A stretch of DNA of 64,000 bases from Streptomyces sp. SA15 (lineage in GTDB: Bacteria > Actinomycetota > Actinomycetes > Streptomycetales > Streptomycetaceae), in the NCBI RefSeq assembly GCF_002291145.1, contig NZ_NTGE01000035.1, forward strand, positions 1 to 64,000. The letters run 5' to 3'. Within the stretch, counting starts at the first letter, position 1; each line of letters begins with the position of its first letter. The position numbers and the translations under genes are program-made. The notes under the pieces are model-generated. The model worked only from the letters and a program-made list of their open reading frames with translations, was not told the origin of the DNA and made no database searches. This document shows, in pieces, positions 8,893 to 17,653 of the stretch.

Positions 8893-11800
8893 GTGGCGGA
8901 CCAGCTGTACGCCCGGTTCAACGTCTGGCAGAAGCCGCTGTCGGGGCTGCCCACTCCCGGCGGATTCAAGAGCGTGGCCGATTTCCAGGACCCGCCCGGC
9001 CTGCCCGGCAGCAGTGAGAAGGACTTCTTCGACCAGACCGGACTCGGCGCATGGGTCGGCCAGCGCATGTGGCTGGACGAGGGCGGCTTCTACGAGGACC
9101 CGACGCCGAAAGCCGACGACGCCACCGTCAAGGCGGTCAAGGATCTCGGCACCCCGCTCTACGGCAAGGACCCGGACCCGACACTCCCCACTCCGCAGTG
9201 GCGGCAGGCGTACGAAGAGCATCAGGCCTGGGACCACCTGATCAACTGGTCCATGGAACCCACGGGCGCGGACAACGCCCGCATCTTCCTGGCGTCCGGC
9301 GGCTTCCCGCGTACCGCCCCCGAGCCCGGCAGCGTCGAACACCGCATCGCCGTCGAGGACCTGAAGGCCCGGTTCGCCTCCTGCGCCTGGCGTGGCCCCG
9401 TCGACCCGAGCAAGGTCCTCGGCAAGCAGGTCGCCGACGCGTCTGCCGAATGGCAGCAGGAGATCGCTGCCCAGGCTACCCAGCGCAACCAGATCCTCAC
9501 CGCCAACGCCGGCGCCACCAAGGCCCTCGCCGCCGGTGCCAAGGCACTGGGCGAGATGCTGGGCCAGTCGTGGATCGCCGACCACCTGGCCCGCTGGCAG
9601 GACTACTGGTCCGCCGGCGGCCCCGGCTGGATCGGCGACAGCCCGATGGTCATCCACGCGCACGGTGCAGCCGACAAGTGCCTCGAAGTGGGCGGAGGCA
9701 AGAAGGACAACGGCACGCCGGTGCAGATCTACACCTGCAACGGCGGCGCGGGGCAGAAGTGGCAGATCAGCGGCGAAGCGCTGGTCAACGTCAACTCCGG
9801 CAAGTGCCTGGACATCAAGAGCTCCGGCACCGCGAACGGCACGGCGTTGCAGATCTGGACGTGCAACAACACCGCCGCCCAGAAGTGGCAGTACAACACC
9901 CACGCGACCACACGCCTGTACAACCCGGGCACCGGCAACTGCCTCGATCTCGCGACCTACGACAACAGTCGTGACGCGCGCATGTGGGACCGCAAGGGCA
10001 CCAACCCGCAGAAGTTCGACATCACGCCGTCCGGTCACAACGGCACCGACTCCCTGAGCTACCCAACCAAGGCCCAGTTCGACAAGGCGAAGAAGGGCGT
10101 CACCGACGCCCAGGCCGCGGCGAAGAAGCAGCTCGACCTGCTCAAGGCCCAGGCCACCACCGCGAAGACGGCGGCCACGAACACGGACACCGCTGCGCAG
10201 GCCGCCTACGCGATCGCTGACAAGGCGGGTGCTCCCCGGGGTCGAGGTCTACTCGTCGGACAGCAGAAGGCGCAGGTGACGAAGGCGTCCGCCGCCGCTC
10301 TGGAGGCCATGGCGAAGGCCGGTGACACCGCCTACGCGGCCACCCGCGCCTCCGCCGGGGACAGCGCCACCATCGCCGCCCGTGCCGTGACGCAGGCCGC
10401 CGCGTCCAAGGCCGCGTTCCGTACGGCCGCCGCCAACGAGGCGAGGGCGCAGGCGAAGGCCGCCGCCGACGCGGCTGCCGTACAGGCGCAGAACGCCAAG
10501 ACCGCCCGCGACACCGCCAAGGCCAAGCTGGCTGAGACGCAGAAGGCCGAGGCGGACGCGAAGGCGGCGGCCGCCGTCGCGCACGCCAAGCGGCTGTCGG
10601 CGGAGAAAGAGGAGCAGACCGCGAAGGCGGAGAAGGAACTCGCCGCGCAGAAGCAGGCCGAGGCCGCCCAGCACAAGAACAACGCCGAGGGCTACGCGAA
10701 GACAGCGGGCGAGGCCAAGGGCAAGGCGGAGGCCGCCGAGACCACCGCACGCGAGAAGCGCCAGGACGCGGAAGCCGCGCGGGACCGTGCGAAGGGCAAG
10801 CGGGACGACGCCTGGGACGCCGAGAGCAAGGCGAACGCGGCCCGTGCCAAGGCCGACGCTAAGGACGCCTACGCGGCAGCCCATGACTCGGCCGACGACG
10901 CGAAGGAATCGCGCGCGGCGGCGGACGAGGCGGACCGGCACGCCGATGACGCCGAGGCGGCCGCGAGGTCGGCCCGCTCCGAGGCGGACGCGGCGACCAA
11001 GGCGGCGGCCGACGCCGACGCGGCGGCGACGCGCGCGGAGGCGGCGGCCAAGCGGGCCCGTTCCGACGCCGACGACGCCAAGGCCGCCAAGTTGAAGGCG
11101 GACGCGGCGGTGCGTACGGCGACGAGCGCGGCAGCGGACGCGATCAAGGCGTCCCAGGACGCCGCCTCGGCGGCCCGTTTGGCGGACGAACTCGCCGACG
11201 ACGCCGAGAAGGACGCCGCCAACGCGAAGAAGCAGGCCGACGCGTCCAAGGCCGAGGCGGCCAAGGCGGTCGCGGGTGCGGCGGACGCCGCCGGTCACGC
11301 GTACATCACCGCCCAGGCCGCGGAGGACGCCGGCAACTCGGCGCGGCAGGTCGCCGCTCCGGCGAACGACGCCATCCAGCTCGGCTCCCCCTACGTCACC
11401 ACGGACTTCGCGGCCGGGCTCGTGGTCCTGACGGGACAGTCGTCGAAGACGATCGCCGAGCAGCAGAAGGCCGTGGCCGAGCCGCACGCCGCCAACGCCC
11501 AGAAGAACGCCACGCAGGCACAGAGTCTCGCCAACGCGGCGACCGGTGACGCCAAGGCCGCCTACACGCTGGCCGCCGAGGCCGCCGGCTTCGCGGCCGA
11601 CGCCCGTAAGTCGGCGAAGGAGGCGCTCGGTTACGCCTCCGAGGCCGCGGGCTACGCGGCGGAAGCGCAGAAGTCGCTGGCCCGCACGATCGAGCACGGC
11701 CGACAGGCCACGGAGGACGCGGCAGCAGCCGACAGGGCGGCGGGCCGCGCCGAGGGCTATGCCAAGGATGCCCGCGCCTCCGCCGACCAGGCGGCCTTGG

Positions 11801-12984
11801 ACGCCGAGGCCGCGCGCACGGCCGCGTCCGAGGCCGAACAGGCGGCGAAGGACGCCCGCGCGGCGGCCACCCGCGCCGCCGAGGAAGCCACGGCGGCCGA
11901 GGCGGCGGCGAAGGACGCGCAGAAGTACGCGGAGTCCGCACAGCAGGCGGCGGAGGAGGCCGCACGGAAGGAGGCGAACCAGCAGGTCGCCTCAGGTGCC
12001 GGAACCGGCGTCGACAGTGTCTTCTACGTCGTCGACAAGGTCACCGAGGCCGGACCGGCCAAGCAGCTCAACGCATGCGACTACGTGCCCCAGGGCTGCA
12101 CGGTGACGTACGAGCTGAACCTCGACATCACGGTCAGCTACTACTACTGCGCCAACCCCGACGTCCCCGCCACCGAGGCCGGCTGCCCGCAGGCGGACAC
12201 GGTGTTCCTCGGCTCGGAGACGCTCGAGAATCAGAAGCAGAACTGGACGCACCACTTCAGCTTCGGTGACATCACCCGGACCGGCTGGCAGAACCTCTTC
12301 GGGGAGAAGGCCGGCGCGGTCCTGTACGAGATCGTGCTGGGTGACGTCGCCCGCTGCTACCACGGCGACAAGTCCAGCTGCGCCTGGGCCGCCGGGATGC
12401 TCGTACCGCCCTCGATCGCCACGAAGCTGGCCCAGGCGGCCAAGCTGGTCGCACGTGCCGAGCAGGCCATCAAGACCGGTGAGAACGCCGCGCAGGTACT
12501 CGCGGAACTGAAGGTGATCTACGGGGAGAAGGGCGCCGCCAAGGTCGGCGACGCCATGAGTGCGGCGGGCCTGGGGCTGCGTATCGCGCAAGGCGTGGCG
12601 GAACGGGCCAAGATCGCCCGCGGCACCCTCGACCCCAAGCTGCTGGACAAGCTCAAGGACGCCGGCGTGAAGTTCGACAGGGCGAACACGATCTGGATCA
12701 TCGAGTACGCCAAGCCCGGTGTACCCCTCGCCTGGCTCGAAAAGGGCACCGTGAACGCCGGCCTGACCCACATCATGTTCCGGCACGCGGGAGAGTTCGC
12801 GAACGCCGGTGTCCGGGTGGAGGACATCCCGGCCCTCGTGAAGACGGCCCTGACCGAGGGTACGAGGGTCGGCACCCAGGGGGCCGGCAGACCGATCTTC
12901 GAGGTCGCCTTCCACGGCAAGACCCAGCGTGTGGCCGTTAGCGTGGGTGACAACGGATACGTGATCGGAGCGAACATCGCATGA
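8893..12984 (+). CDS. Polymorphic toxin: ricin-B lectin, Ala-rich coiled coil, C-terminal toxin domain
   Basis: 1363 residues from GTG 8893, a weak start because coding continues upstream. Order: a family-specific N-terminal domain (1-245); a ricin-B-type lectin domain (about 250-376) with GQKW, AQKW and NPQKF repeats; a ~640-residue Ala/Lys/Glu/Asp coiled coil (about 395-1035) containing the motif APRGRG; a Cys-containing pre-toxin region (about 1040-1180); and a compact C-terminal domain (about 1255-1363) with LTHIMFRHAGEF and a QRVAVSVGDNGYVIGAN end. A variable C-terminus next to an overlapping small gene is the polymorphic-toxin layout. The last domain resembles RNase-type toxin tips, possibly the BECR fold, which is a guess. 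No signal peptide is present in this ORF, so export may be lost. Confidence 0.75.
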   Translation: MADQLYARFNVWQKPLSGLPTPGGFKSVADFQDPPGLPGSSEKDFFDQTGLGAWVGQRMWLDEGGFYEDPTPKADDATVKAVKDLGTPLYGKDPDPTLPTPQWRQAYEEHQAWDHLINWSMEPTGADNARIFLASGGFPRTAPEPGSVEHRIAVEDLKARFASCAWRGPVDPSKVLGKQVADASAEWQQEIAAQATQRNQILTANAGATKALAAGAKALGEMLGQSWIADHLARWQDYWSAGGPGWIGDSPMVIHAHGAADKCLEVGGGKKDNGTPVQIYTCNGGAGQKWQISGEALVNVNSGKCLDIKSSGTANGTALQIWTCNNTAAQKWQYNTHATTRLYNPGTGNCLDLATYDNSRDARMWDRKGTNPQKFDITPSGHNGTDSLSYPTKAQFDKAKKGVTDAQAAAKKQLDLLKAQATTAKTAATNTDTAAQAAYAIADKAGAPRGRGLLVGQQKAQVTKASAAALEAMAKAGDTAYAATRASAGDSATIAARAVTQAAASKAAFRTAAANEARAQAKAAADAAAVQAQNAKTARDTAKAKLAETQKAEADAKAAAAVAHAKRLSAEKEEQTAKAEKELAAQKQAEAAQHKNNAEGYAKTAGEAKGKAEAAETTAREKRQDAEAARDRAKGKRDDAWDAESKANAARAKADAKDAYAAAHDSADDAKESRAAADEADRHADDAEAAARSARSEADAATKAAADADAAATRAEAAAKRARSDADDAKAAKLKADAAVRTATSAAADAIKASQDAASAARLADELADDAEKDAANAKKQADASKAEAAKAVAGAADAAGHAYITAQAAEDAGNSARQVAAPANDAIQLGSPYVTTDFAAGLVVLTGQSSKTIAEQQKAVAEPHAANAQKNATQAQSLANAATGDAKAAYTLAAEAAGFAADARKSAKEALGYASEAAGYAAEAQKSLARTIEHGRQATEDAAAADRAAGRAEGYAKDARASADQAALDAEAARTAASEAEQAAKDARAAATRAAEEATAAEAAAKDAQKYAESAQQAAEEAARKEANQQVASGAGTGVDSVFYVVDKVTEAGPAKQLNACDYVPQGCTVTYELNLDITVSYYYCANPDVPATEAGCPQADTVFLGSETLENQKQNWTHHFSFGDITRTGWQNLFGEKAGAVLYEIVLGDVARCYHGDKSSCAWAAGMLVPPSIATKLAQAAKLVARAEQAIKTGENAAQVLAELKVIYGEKGAAKVGDAMSAAGLGLRIAQGVAERAKIARGTLDPKLLDKLKDAGVKFDRANTIWIIEYAKPGVPLAWLEKGTVNAGLTHIMFRHAGEFANAGVRVEDIPALVKTALTEGTRVGTQGAGRPIFEVAFHGKTQRVAVSVGDNGYVIGANIA

Positions 12985-13724
12985 CCCGCCAAGAACCGCG
13001 GCACGTACTCGTGCAGGCCCGGGGCGAGCCGTCTCCGGTGTACGAGCCGGAGGATGCCGGTGCCTACGAAGACCTCGGTGCCTTCACTCGTGACGTTCCG
13101 CTGGACGACGACCGGCTGGCCCTCCCGGCCGATCTGACGGACGCGTTGCGCGCCTGGGCGCTGGCCCGTCCGCCGGAGGGTTTCACCTCCCGCCCGGACC
13201 TGCGCAAGCACGACAAGCAGGGGCTGGCGACAGCCCAGCGACTGGCCAGGCATCTCGGGCCTGCATGGGTGGTGCGCTACTGGGACGAGCGGCACAGGAC
13301 GGCGAAGTGGGTCTGCTGGGGCTGCGACCGCCTCCACTGGGAGCGTGACAGCCACGGCACACCGCCGCACCCGGTCGACCTCACGGTCGAGGGCGAGTAC
13401 AAGTTCGGTCCGCTGCGCTCCGAAGGGTTCGGGGACTTCTTTCCCGACGATCCCGCCGCCGCGCTGGACCTCTCCGACGGCCTCGTCGCCGATCTGTACG
13501 CGTGGGCGAAGAGCATCGACACCACGCTGAACCTGGACCTGAGGGACCGGGAGGACGGCAAGTACGACGCCGAGTGGGAACGGCTGTTCGGCGAAGGGGC
13601 GGAGTTGGCGAGGCGAGCAGCCCATGAGCTCGGCCCTGACCGGACAGTGACCTACAAAGGCCTGGCCCATGGCGGTCTGGCCGCGCTGACGTCCATCACC
13701 TGGCAAGGGGACCGGCAGTTGTAG
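12981..13724 (+). CDS. Candidate immunity protein for the adjacent toxin
   Basis: 247 residues. Its ATG overlaps the toxin stop (ATGA, 12981-12984), so the two are translationally coupled. The protein is acidic, soluble and has no signal or membrane segment. It has a WVCWGCDRLHW patch with two cysteines near residue 113 and many Trp/Asp/Glu residues. I do not recognise the family. Small, acidic, cytosolic and immediately downstream of a toxin C-terminus is what an immunity protein would be, so that role is inferred from context alone. Confidence 0.6.
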   Translation: MTRQEPRHVLVQARGEPSPVYEPEDAGAYEDLGAFTRDVPLDDDRLALPADLTDALRAWALARPPEGFTSRPDLRKHDKQGLATAQRLARHLGPAWVVRYWDERHRTAKWVCWGCDRLHWERDSHGTPPHPVDLTVEGEYKFGPLRSEGFGDFFPDDPAAALDLSDGLVADLYAWAKSIDTTLNLDLRDREDGKYDAEWERLFGEGAELARRAAHELGPDRTVTYKGLAHGGLAALTSITWQGDRQL

Positions 13725-13737
13725 GCACGAGCTGAAC

Positions 13738-13788
13738 GTGGCCGGTGGAGCGGAGAGAACAACCATGGACCTCCGCTCCACCGGCCAC
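13738..13788. terminator. 18-bp-stem terminator after the toxin/immunity pair
   Basis: GTGGCCGGTGGAGCGGAG (13738-13755) and its exact reverse complement (13771-13788) form an uninterrupted stem. It closes the module. Confidence 0.85.
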
Positions 13789-13883
13789 ACTGCTTTGGCC
13801 CCGACAGCGTTGATCCCTCGAACAGGTGACGCGTGTGGATTGCCGTACAGAAGAGGTCTTTTGGGCCGATAGCCTGACGTTGT

Positions 13884-13942
13884 GACGCGCCCGATGGGCG
13901 CGTCCTCCCTTCACTCCGGGCCCCTCCTCTTCGGGGCCCGGC
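13884..13942 (+). other. Two leader hairpins before the micro-ORF
   Basis: GACGCGCCC/GGGCGCGTC (13884-13904, three-base loop) and CCGGGCCCC/GGGGCCCGG (about 13917-13942). They lie 60-120 bases upstream of the small ORF and suggest a structured 5' leader. Confidence 0.5.
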
Positions 13943-14004
13943 CCGACGAGAGCGGTCCCGGGACCCTGACTGGCCGCCTCACGTCGAAGGGAGGACGCCC
14001 CCAC

Positions 14005-14118
14005 ATGGGCTGTCACGAGGAGCAGAAACCGACTCTCGTCATGCGGCTGATCCGACTCCTTCCGGAGCGGGCGGCGAAGCACGCGAGGAGGTGGCTGCTC
14101 TGGTGGCTCAGCAGGTAG
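14005..14118 (+). CDS. 37-residue Arg/Trp-rich micro-ORF
   Basis: Starts MGCHEEQKP and ends RRWLLWWLSR. AAGGGAGG at 13986-13993 precedes ATG 14005 at a usable distance. It has eight Arg, three Trp and a basic amphipathic second half, so it could bind membranes. Three Trp codons near the end also recall a leader peptide, but no biosynthetic gene follows; the next gene is convergent. Strong hairpins flank it on both sides, and its last 24 bases are copied 112 bases downstream. Not recognised. Options are a small toxin-like peptide, a leader peptide or a signalling peptide. Confidence 0.4.
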   Translation: MGCHEEQKPTLVMRLIRLLPERAAKHARRWLLWWLSR

Positions 14119-14279
14119 CCGGATATCCCCACAGGGATTGGGGACATCCGACAGGCTCCTGATGAGCCGGGCCCCGCTCGAAGTTAGCGCTCCGAGCGGG
14201 GCCCACCTGCTCTGGTGGCTCAGCAGCTAGCCGCATATCCCCACACGGATTGGGGACATCCGACAGGCTCCTGGTGAGC
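14095..14279 (+). repeat. 73-base direct repeat, two copies
   Basis: Copies at 14095-14167 and 14207-14279 differ at four positions, three of them G to C. Each holds the LLWWLS codons, a TAG stop and an imperfect hairpin (GGATATCCCC ... GGGGACATCC in copy 1), and each is followed by a GC-rich hairpin. The second copy has no start codon of its own. Confidence 0.85.
14169..14204. terminator. Terminator-like hairpin after repeat copy 1
   Basis: GGGCCCCGCTCG (14169-14180) pairs exactly with CGAGCGGGGCCC (14193-14204). Confidence 0.65.
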
Positions 14280-14281
14280 TT

Positions 14282-14324
14282 GGGCCTCCGCCTGACTAAA
14301 GCATTGGGTCCCCAGGCGGCGCCC
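14282..14324. terminator. Terminator-like hairpin after repeat copy 2
   Basis: GGGCCTCCGCCTG (14282-14294) pairs with CAGGCGGCGCCC (14313-14324) with one mismatch. It is placed like the hairpin after copy 1. Confidence 0.5.
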
Positions 14325-14378
14325 GCCCTCCAAGTACAGCACAACAGCCCCCCACCCAGCACCCCGATCAGCCACTGT

Positions 14379-15389
14379 TCACGCCACCGCCCGCCGCCCC
14401 GTACTCCCCCTCTCCGTCATCCTCGGCGCCAGCAACGTCGCCTCCGGCACGTCCGCACCCCCCAGCTTCCGCATCAGCAACTCCACCGCCCGCGTGCCCA
14501 CTTCGGCGGACGGCACGGCGACGGACGTGACGGGGACGCGCGGGGACTCGGCGAGTTCGTCCGGGCAGATCGCGGTGACCGACAGGTCGGCGGGGACGCG
14601 CAGGCCCAGCTGTTCGAAGGCGTCGATCAGGGGTTCCAGCAGGGGCTCGTTGTGGACGACGACACCGGTCAACGCGGGCTGCTCCCGCAGCAGTCGCTCG
14701 GCCACCTCGCGGGCGGCGTCGGGCGCGGCCTCGCAGGGGTGGACCGAGGAGGCGAGCCCGTTGCGGTCGGCGGCGGCCGTGAAGCCCTGGACCACGCGCT
14801 GGGCGAAGGCGGTCTGCCGGACGTACACCTCCGGCGGGGAGCCGACCAGCGCCACCGTGCGGTGCCCGAGCCGCGCCAGATGCTCCACGCACGCCTCGCC
14901 CGCCGCCTTGAAGTCGAGGTCGATGCAGGTCAGACCCTCTGCGGAGGCGGGGAAGCCGATCATCACCGACGGGCGGTCCAGGGACCGCAGCAGCGGTAGC
15001 CGGGGATCGTGCAGTTGTACGTCCATCACGATCAGCGCGTCGACCAACGCCGTGTCGGTGACCCGGCTCAGCCCGTCCTCGCCCTCCTCCTGGGTGAGCA
15101 GCAGTACGTCGTGGTCGTAGCGGCGGGCCGTGGTCACGACCGACACCGCGAACTGCATGACGGTCGGTACGTGGATGCCGGCCCGCAGCGGCACCACCAG
15201 CGCCAGCACGTTCGATTTGCTGCTGGCCAGTGCCCGCGCGCCCGCGTGCGGGCGGTAGCCCAGCTCGCGGATGGCCTCCTCCACACGGCGCCGGGTCTCC
15301 TCGGAGATCGGGCGCTTGCCGCTGAGGGCGTAGGAGACGGTGCTGGGGGAGACCCCGGCGTGCCGCGCCACGTCAGTGATCTTGACCAT
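14379..15389 (-). CDS. LacI-family repressor of the GH31 sugar operon
   Basis: 336 residues. The N-terminal LacI HTH (MVKITDVARHAGVSPSTVSYAL) with the hinge GYRPHAGARAL is followed by a periplasmic-binding-like sugar domain. Its ATG shares one base with the stop of the GH31 gene (TGATG), so it is the last gene of the operon it probably controls. The likely operators are the two TCGAAGCG palindromes before the binding-protein gene. Confidence 0.9.
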   Translation of the reverse strand: MVKITDVARHAGVSPSTVSYALSGKRPISEETRRRVEEAIRELGYRPHAGARALASSKSNVLALVVPLRAGIHVPTVMQFAVSVVTTARRYDHDVLLLTQEEGEDGLSRVTDTALVDALIVMDVQLHDPRLPLLRSLDRPSVMIGFPASAEGLTCIDLDFKAAGEACVEHLARLGHRTVALVGSPPEVYVRQTAFAQRVVQGFTAAADRNGLASSVHPCEAAPDAAREVAERLLREQPALTGVVVHNEPLLEPLIDAFEQLGLRVPADLSVTAICPDELAESPRVPVTSVAVPSAEVGTRAVELLMRKLGGADVPEATLLAPRMTERGSTGRRAVA

Positions 15390-17641
15390 CAGGCCGACTC
15401 CACCGTGAGGAACCCGGTACCGGCCTGCGCCCGCACCTCACGTCCGCCGCCCACGGCCAGCCCCCAGGGCGCCGAGGGGTCGCTGCAGGACGCCCGCAGC
15501 AGATCCCCTTCGCGTACGACGGTGAAGGCCACTTCCCCGACCCGTACCGTCACCTGCGCGCCCCGCTCCAGACCGTAGGCCCTGAGCGTGACCCCGTCGG
15601 AGTGGTCGTAGTCGGGCCGGTCGTCCACCGCCCCCACCGGGATCACCGCCCCGGGCCGCACCAGCAGCGGCACGCTTCTGAAGTCGTGGTTCTCGCGCAC
15701 CCAGCGCGGCCCGGTCACCGTCCGACCGGTCACGAAGTGCGTCCAGGTGCCCTCGGGGACGTAGTAGGCCACCTCCCCGTCGTCGGAGAACACCGGCGCG
15801 ACCAGCAGGTCCGGCCCGAGCATGTACTGCCGCTCCAGATGCGCGCACCCGGGGTCGTCCGGGAACTCCAGGACCATCGCCCGCATCATCGGCACCCCCT
15901 CGGTCTGGGCGGTGCGAGCGGCCTCGTACAGATAGGGCATGAGCCGCAGCTTCAGCCGGGTGAAGTGCCGCAGCACATCGACCGATTCCTCGTCGAACAG
16001 CCAAGGCACCCGGTATGAGGAGCTGCCGTGCAGGCGGCTGTGCGACGACAGCAGTCCGAAGGCGACCCACCGCTTGAACAGCGCCGGCGACGGCGTGCCC
16101 TCGAAACCGCCGATGTCGTGACTCCAGAACCCGAAGCCCGAGAGTCCGAGAGACAGCCCGCCCCGCAGCGACTCCGCCATCGACTCGTATGTCGCCTCGC
16201 AGTCGCCGCCCCAGTGCACCGGGAACTTCTGGCTCCCCGTCGTCGCCGAGCGCGCGAAGACGACCGCCTCCTCCTCGCCCCGGTGCTTGCGCAGCACGTC
16301 GAAAACCGTGCGGTTGTAGAGGTACGTGTAGTAGTTGTGCATCCGCTCCGGATCGGAGCCGTCGGACCAGGCCACGTCGACGGGCACCCGCTCGCCGAAG
16401 TCGGTCTTGAAGCAGTCGACGCCCTGCGCGAGCAGCGCCTCCAGTTTCGAGGCGTACCAGTCGCGGGCCGCCGGGCTGGTGAAGTCGACCAGCGCCATGC
16501 CCGGCTGCCACAGGTCCCACTGCCAGACACTGCCGTCCGGCCGCCTCAGCAGGTGCCCGAGCGCCTTGCCCTCCGCGAACAGCGGGGAGCGCTGGGCGAT
16601 GTACGGGTTGATCCACACGCTGACTCGCAGGCCCCGCGCGTGCAGCCGGGCCAGCATGCCCTCCGGGTCCGGGAAGACCCGCGGGTCCCACTGGAAGTCG
16701 CACCAGTTGAACTCGCGCATCCAGAAGCAGTCGAAGTGGAAGACGGAGAGCGGGAGTTCACGCTCCCTCATGCCCTCGATGAAGGAGGTGACGGTCTCCT
16801 CGTCGTACGAGGTGGTGAAGGACGTCGACAGCCACAGGCCGAAGGACCACGGGGGCGGCAGGGCCGGGCGGCCGGTGAGGGCGGTGTACTTGCGCAGGAT
16901 CTCCTTCGGAGACGGGCCGTGGATGACGTAGTACGTCAACTGCTGTGTCTCCGCGCTGAACTGCACCCGGGAGACCACCTCCGAGCCGACCTCGAAGGAC
17001 ACCTTGCCCGGGTGGTCGACGAAGACGCCGTAGCCCGCGTCCGTCATGTAGAAGGGGGCGTTCTTGTAGGCCTGCTCGGTGGCCGTGCCGCCGTCGGCGT
17101 TCCAGATGTCGACGACCTGGCCGTTCTTGACCAGCGGACCGAAGCGCTCACCGAGGCCGTAGACGGACGTTCCCACCCCGAGGCTCAGCTGCTCGCGCAG
17201 GTAGTGCCCGCCCGACGCGTCCCGCATGATGCCCATGCCCTTGGTGGCGCTCGAGGTGAGCGTGCGGCCGTGTGCGAGGAAGTCGACGTGCCAGGGGCCG
17301 GTGCGGGCCACCCTGACCGACAGCTCGCCCGAGGTCAGGGTCGCGTGCTCGTCGTCGTACGCCACCTGAGAGGGGACGTCCTCCCTGGTGAGCTCGAACT
17401 CGGGGCCGCGCGGCTGCTCGCCGTCGAAGTGGGTGAAGGTGACGCCGATGACGTCGGGCATCGGCGCGTGTGCGCTGATCGTCACGACAGGTCCCTTCAG
17501 CAGGTCGCCGCGGTGGCGGATGGGCTGGGTCGGCGCGTGGATCTCCAGCGCGCCGTCCTGCGCGGTGACGTCGAGCACCTCGACCGGATAGGCCGCGGTG
17601 ACACCCTCGCGCAACAGCCAGTAGCCGTCGGTGAACTTCAT
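15389..17641 (-). CDS. GH31 alpha-xylosidase / alpha-glucosidase
   Basis: 750 residues, cytosolic (no signal). The GH31 nucleophile motif FKTDFGERVP places the catalytic Asp near residue 414. This form with GER is typical of YicI-like alpha-xylosidases. WSFGLWLSTSF and HFDCFWMREF blocks are also YicI-like. It would hydrolyse alpha-linked oligosaccharides, possibly xyloglucan-derived, imported by the ABC genes upstream. AAGGA precedes ATG 17641, 12 bases after the permease stop. Confidence 0.88.
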   Translation of the reverse strand: MKFTDGYWLLREGVTAAYPVEVLDVTAQDGALEIHAPTQPIRHRGDLLKGPVVTISAHAPMPDVIGVTFTHFDGEQPRGPEFELTREDVPSQVAYDDEHATLTSGELSVRVARTGPWHVDFLAHGRTLTSSATKGMGIMRDASGGHYLREQLSLGVGTSVYGLGERFGPLVKNGQVVDIWNADGGTATEQAYKNAPFYMTDAGYGVFVDHPGKVSFEVGSEVVSRVQFSAETQQLTYYVIHGPSPKEILRKYTALTGRPALPPPWSFGLWLSTSFTTSYDEETVTSFIEGMRERELPLSVFHFDCFWMREFNWCDFQWDPRVFPDPEGMLARLHARGLRVSVWINPYIAQRSPLFAEGKALGHLLRRPDGSVWQWDLWQPGMALVDFTSPAARDWYASKLEALLAQGVDCFKTDFGERVPVDVAWSDGSDPERMHNYYTYLYNRTVFDVLRKHRGEEEAVVFARSATTGSQKFPVHWGGDCEATYESMAESLRGGLSLGLSGFGFWSHDIGGFEGTPSPALFKRWVAFGLLSSHSRLHGSSSYRVPWLFDEESVDVLRHFTRLKLRLMPYLYEAARTAQTEGVPMMRAMVLEFPDDPGCAHLERQYMLGPDLLVAPVFSDDGEVAYYVPEGTWTHFVTGRTVTGPRWVRENHDFRSVPLLVRPGAVIPVGAVDDRPDYDHSDGVTLRAYGLERGAQVTVRVGEVAFTVVREGDLLRASCSDPSAPWGLAVGGGREVRAQAGTGFLTVESA

Positions 17642-17653
17642 GTGGGGGGTTCC

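Noticed and set aside
10249..11697. A 482-codon antisense frame in the toxin coiled coil
   Set aside because: Leu/Gly/Arg repeats mirror the Ala-rich coiled-coil codons; no start signal.
13884..14118. Tryptophan attenuator from the Trp codons of the micro-ORF
   Set aside because: No trp or related gene follows; the next gene is convergent.
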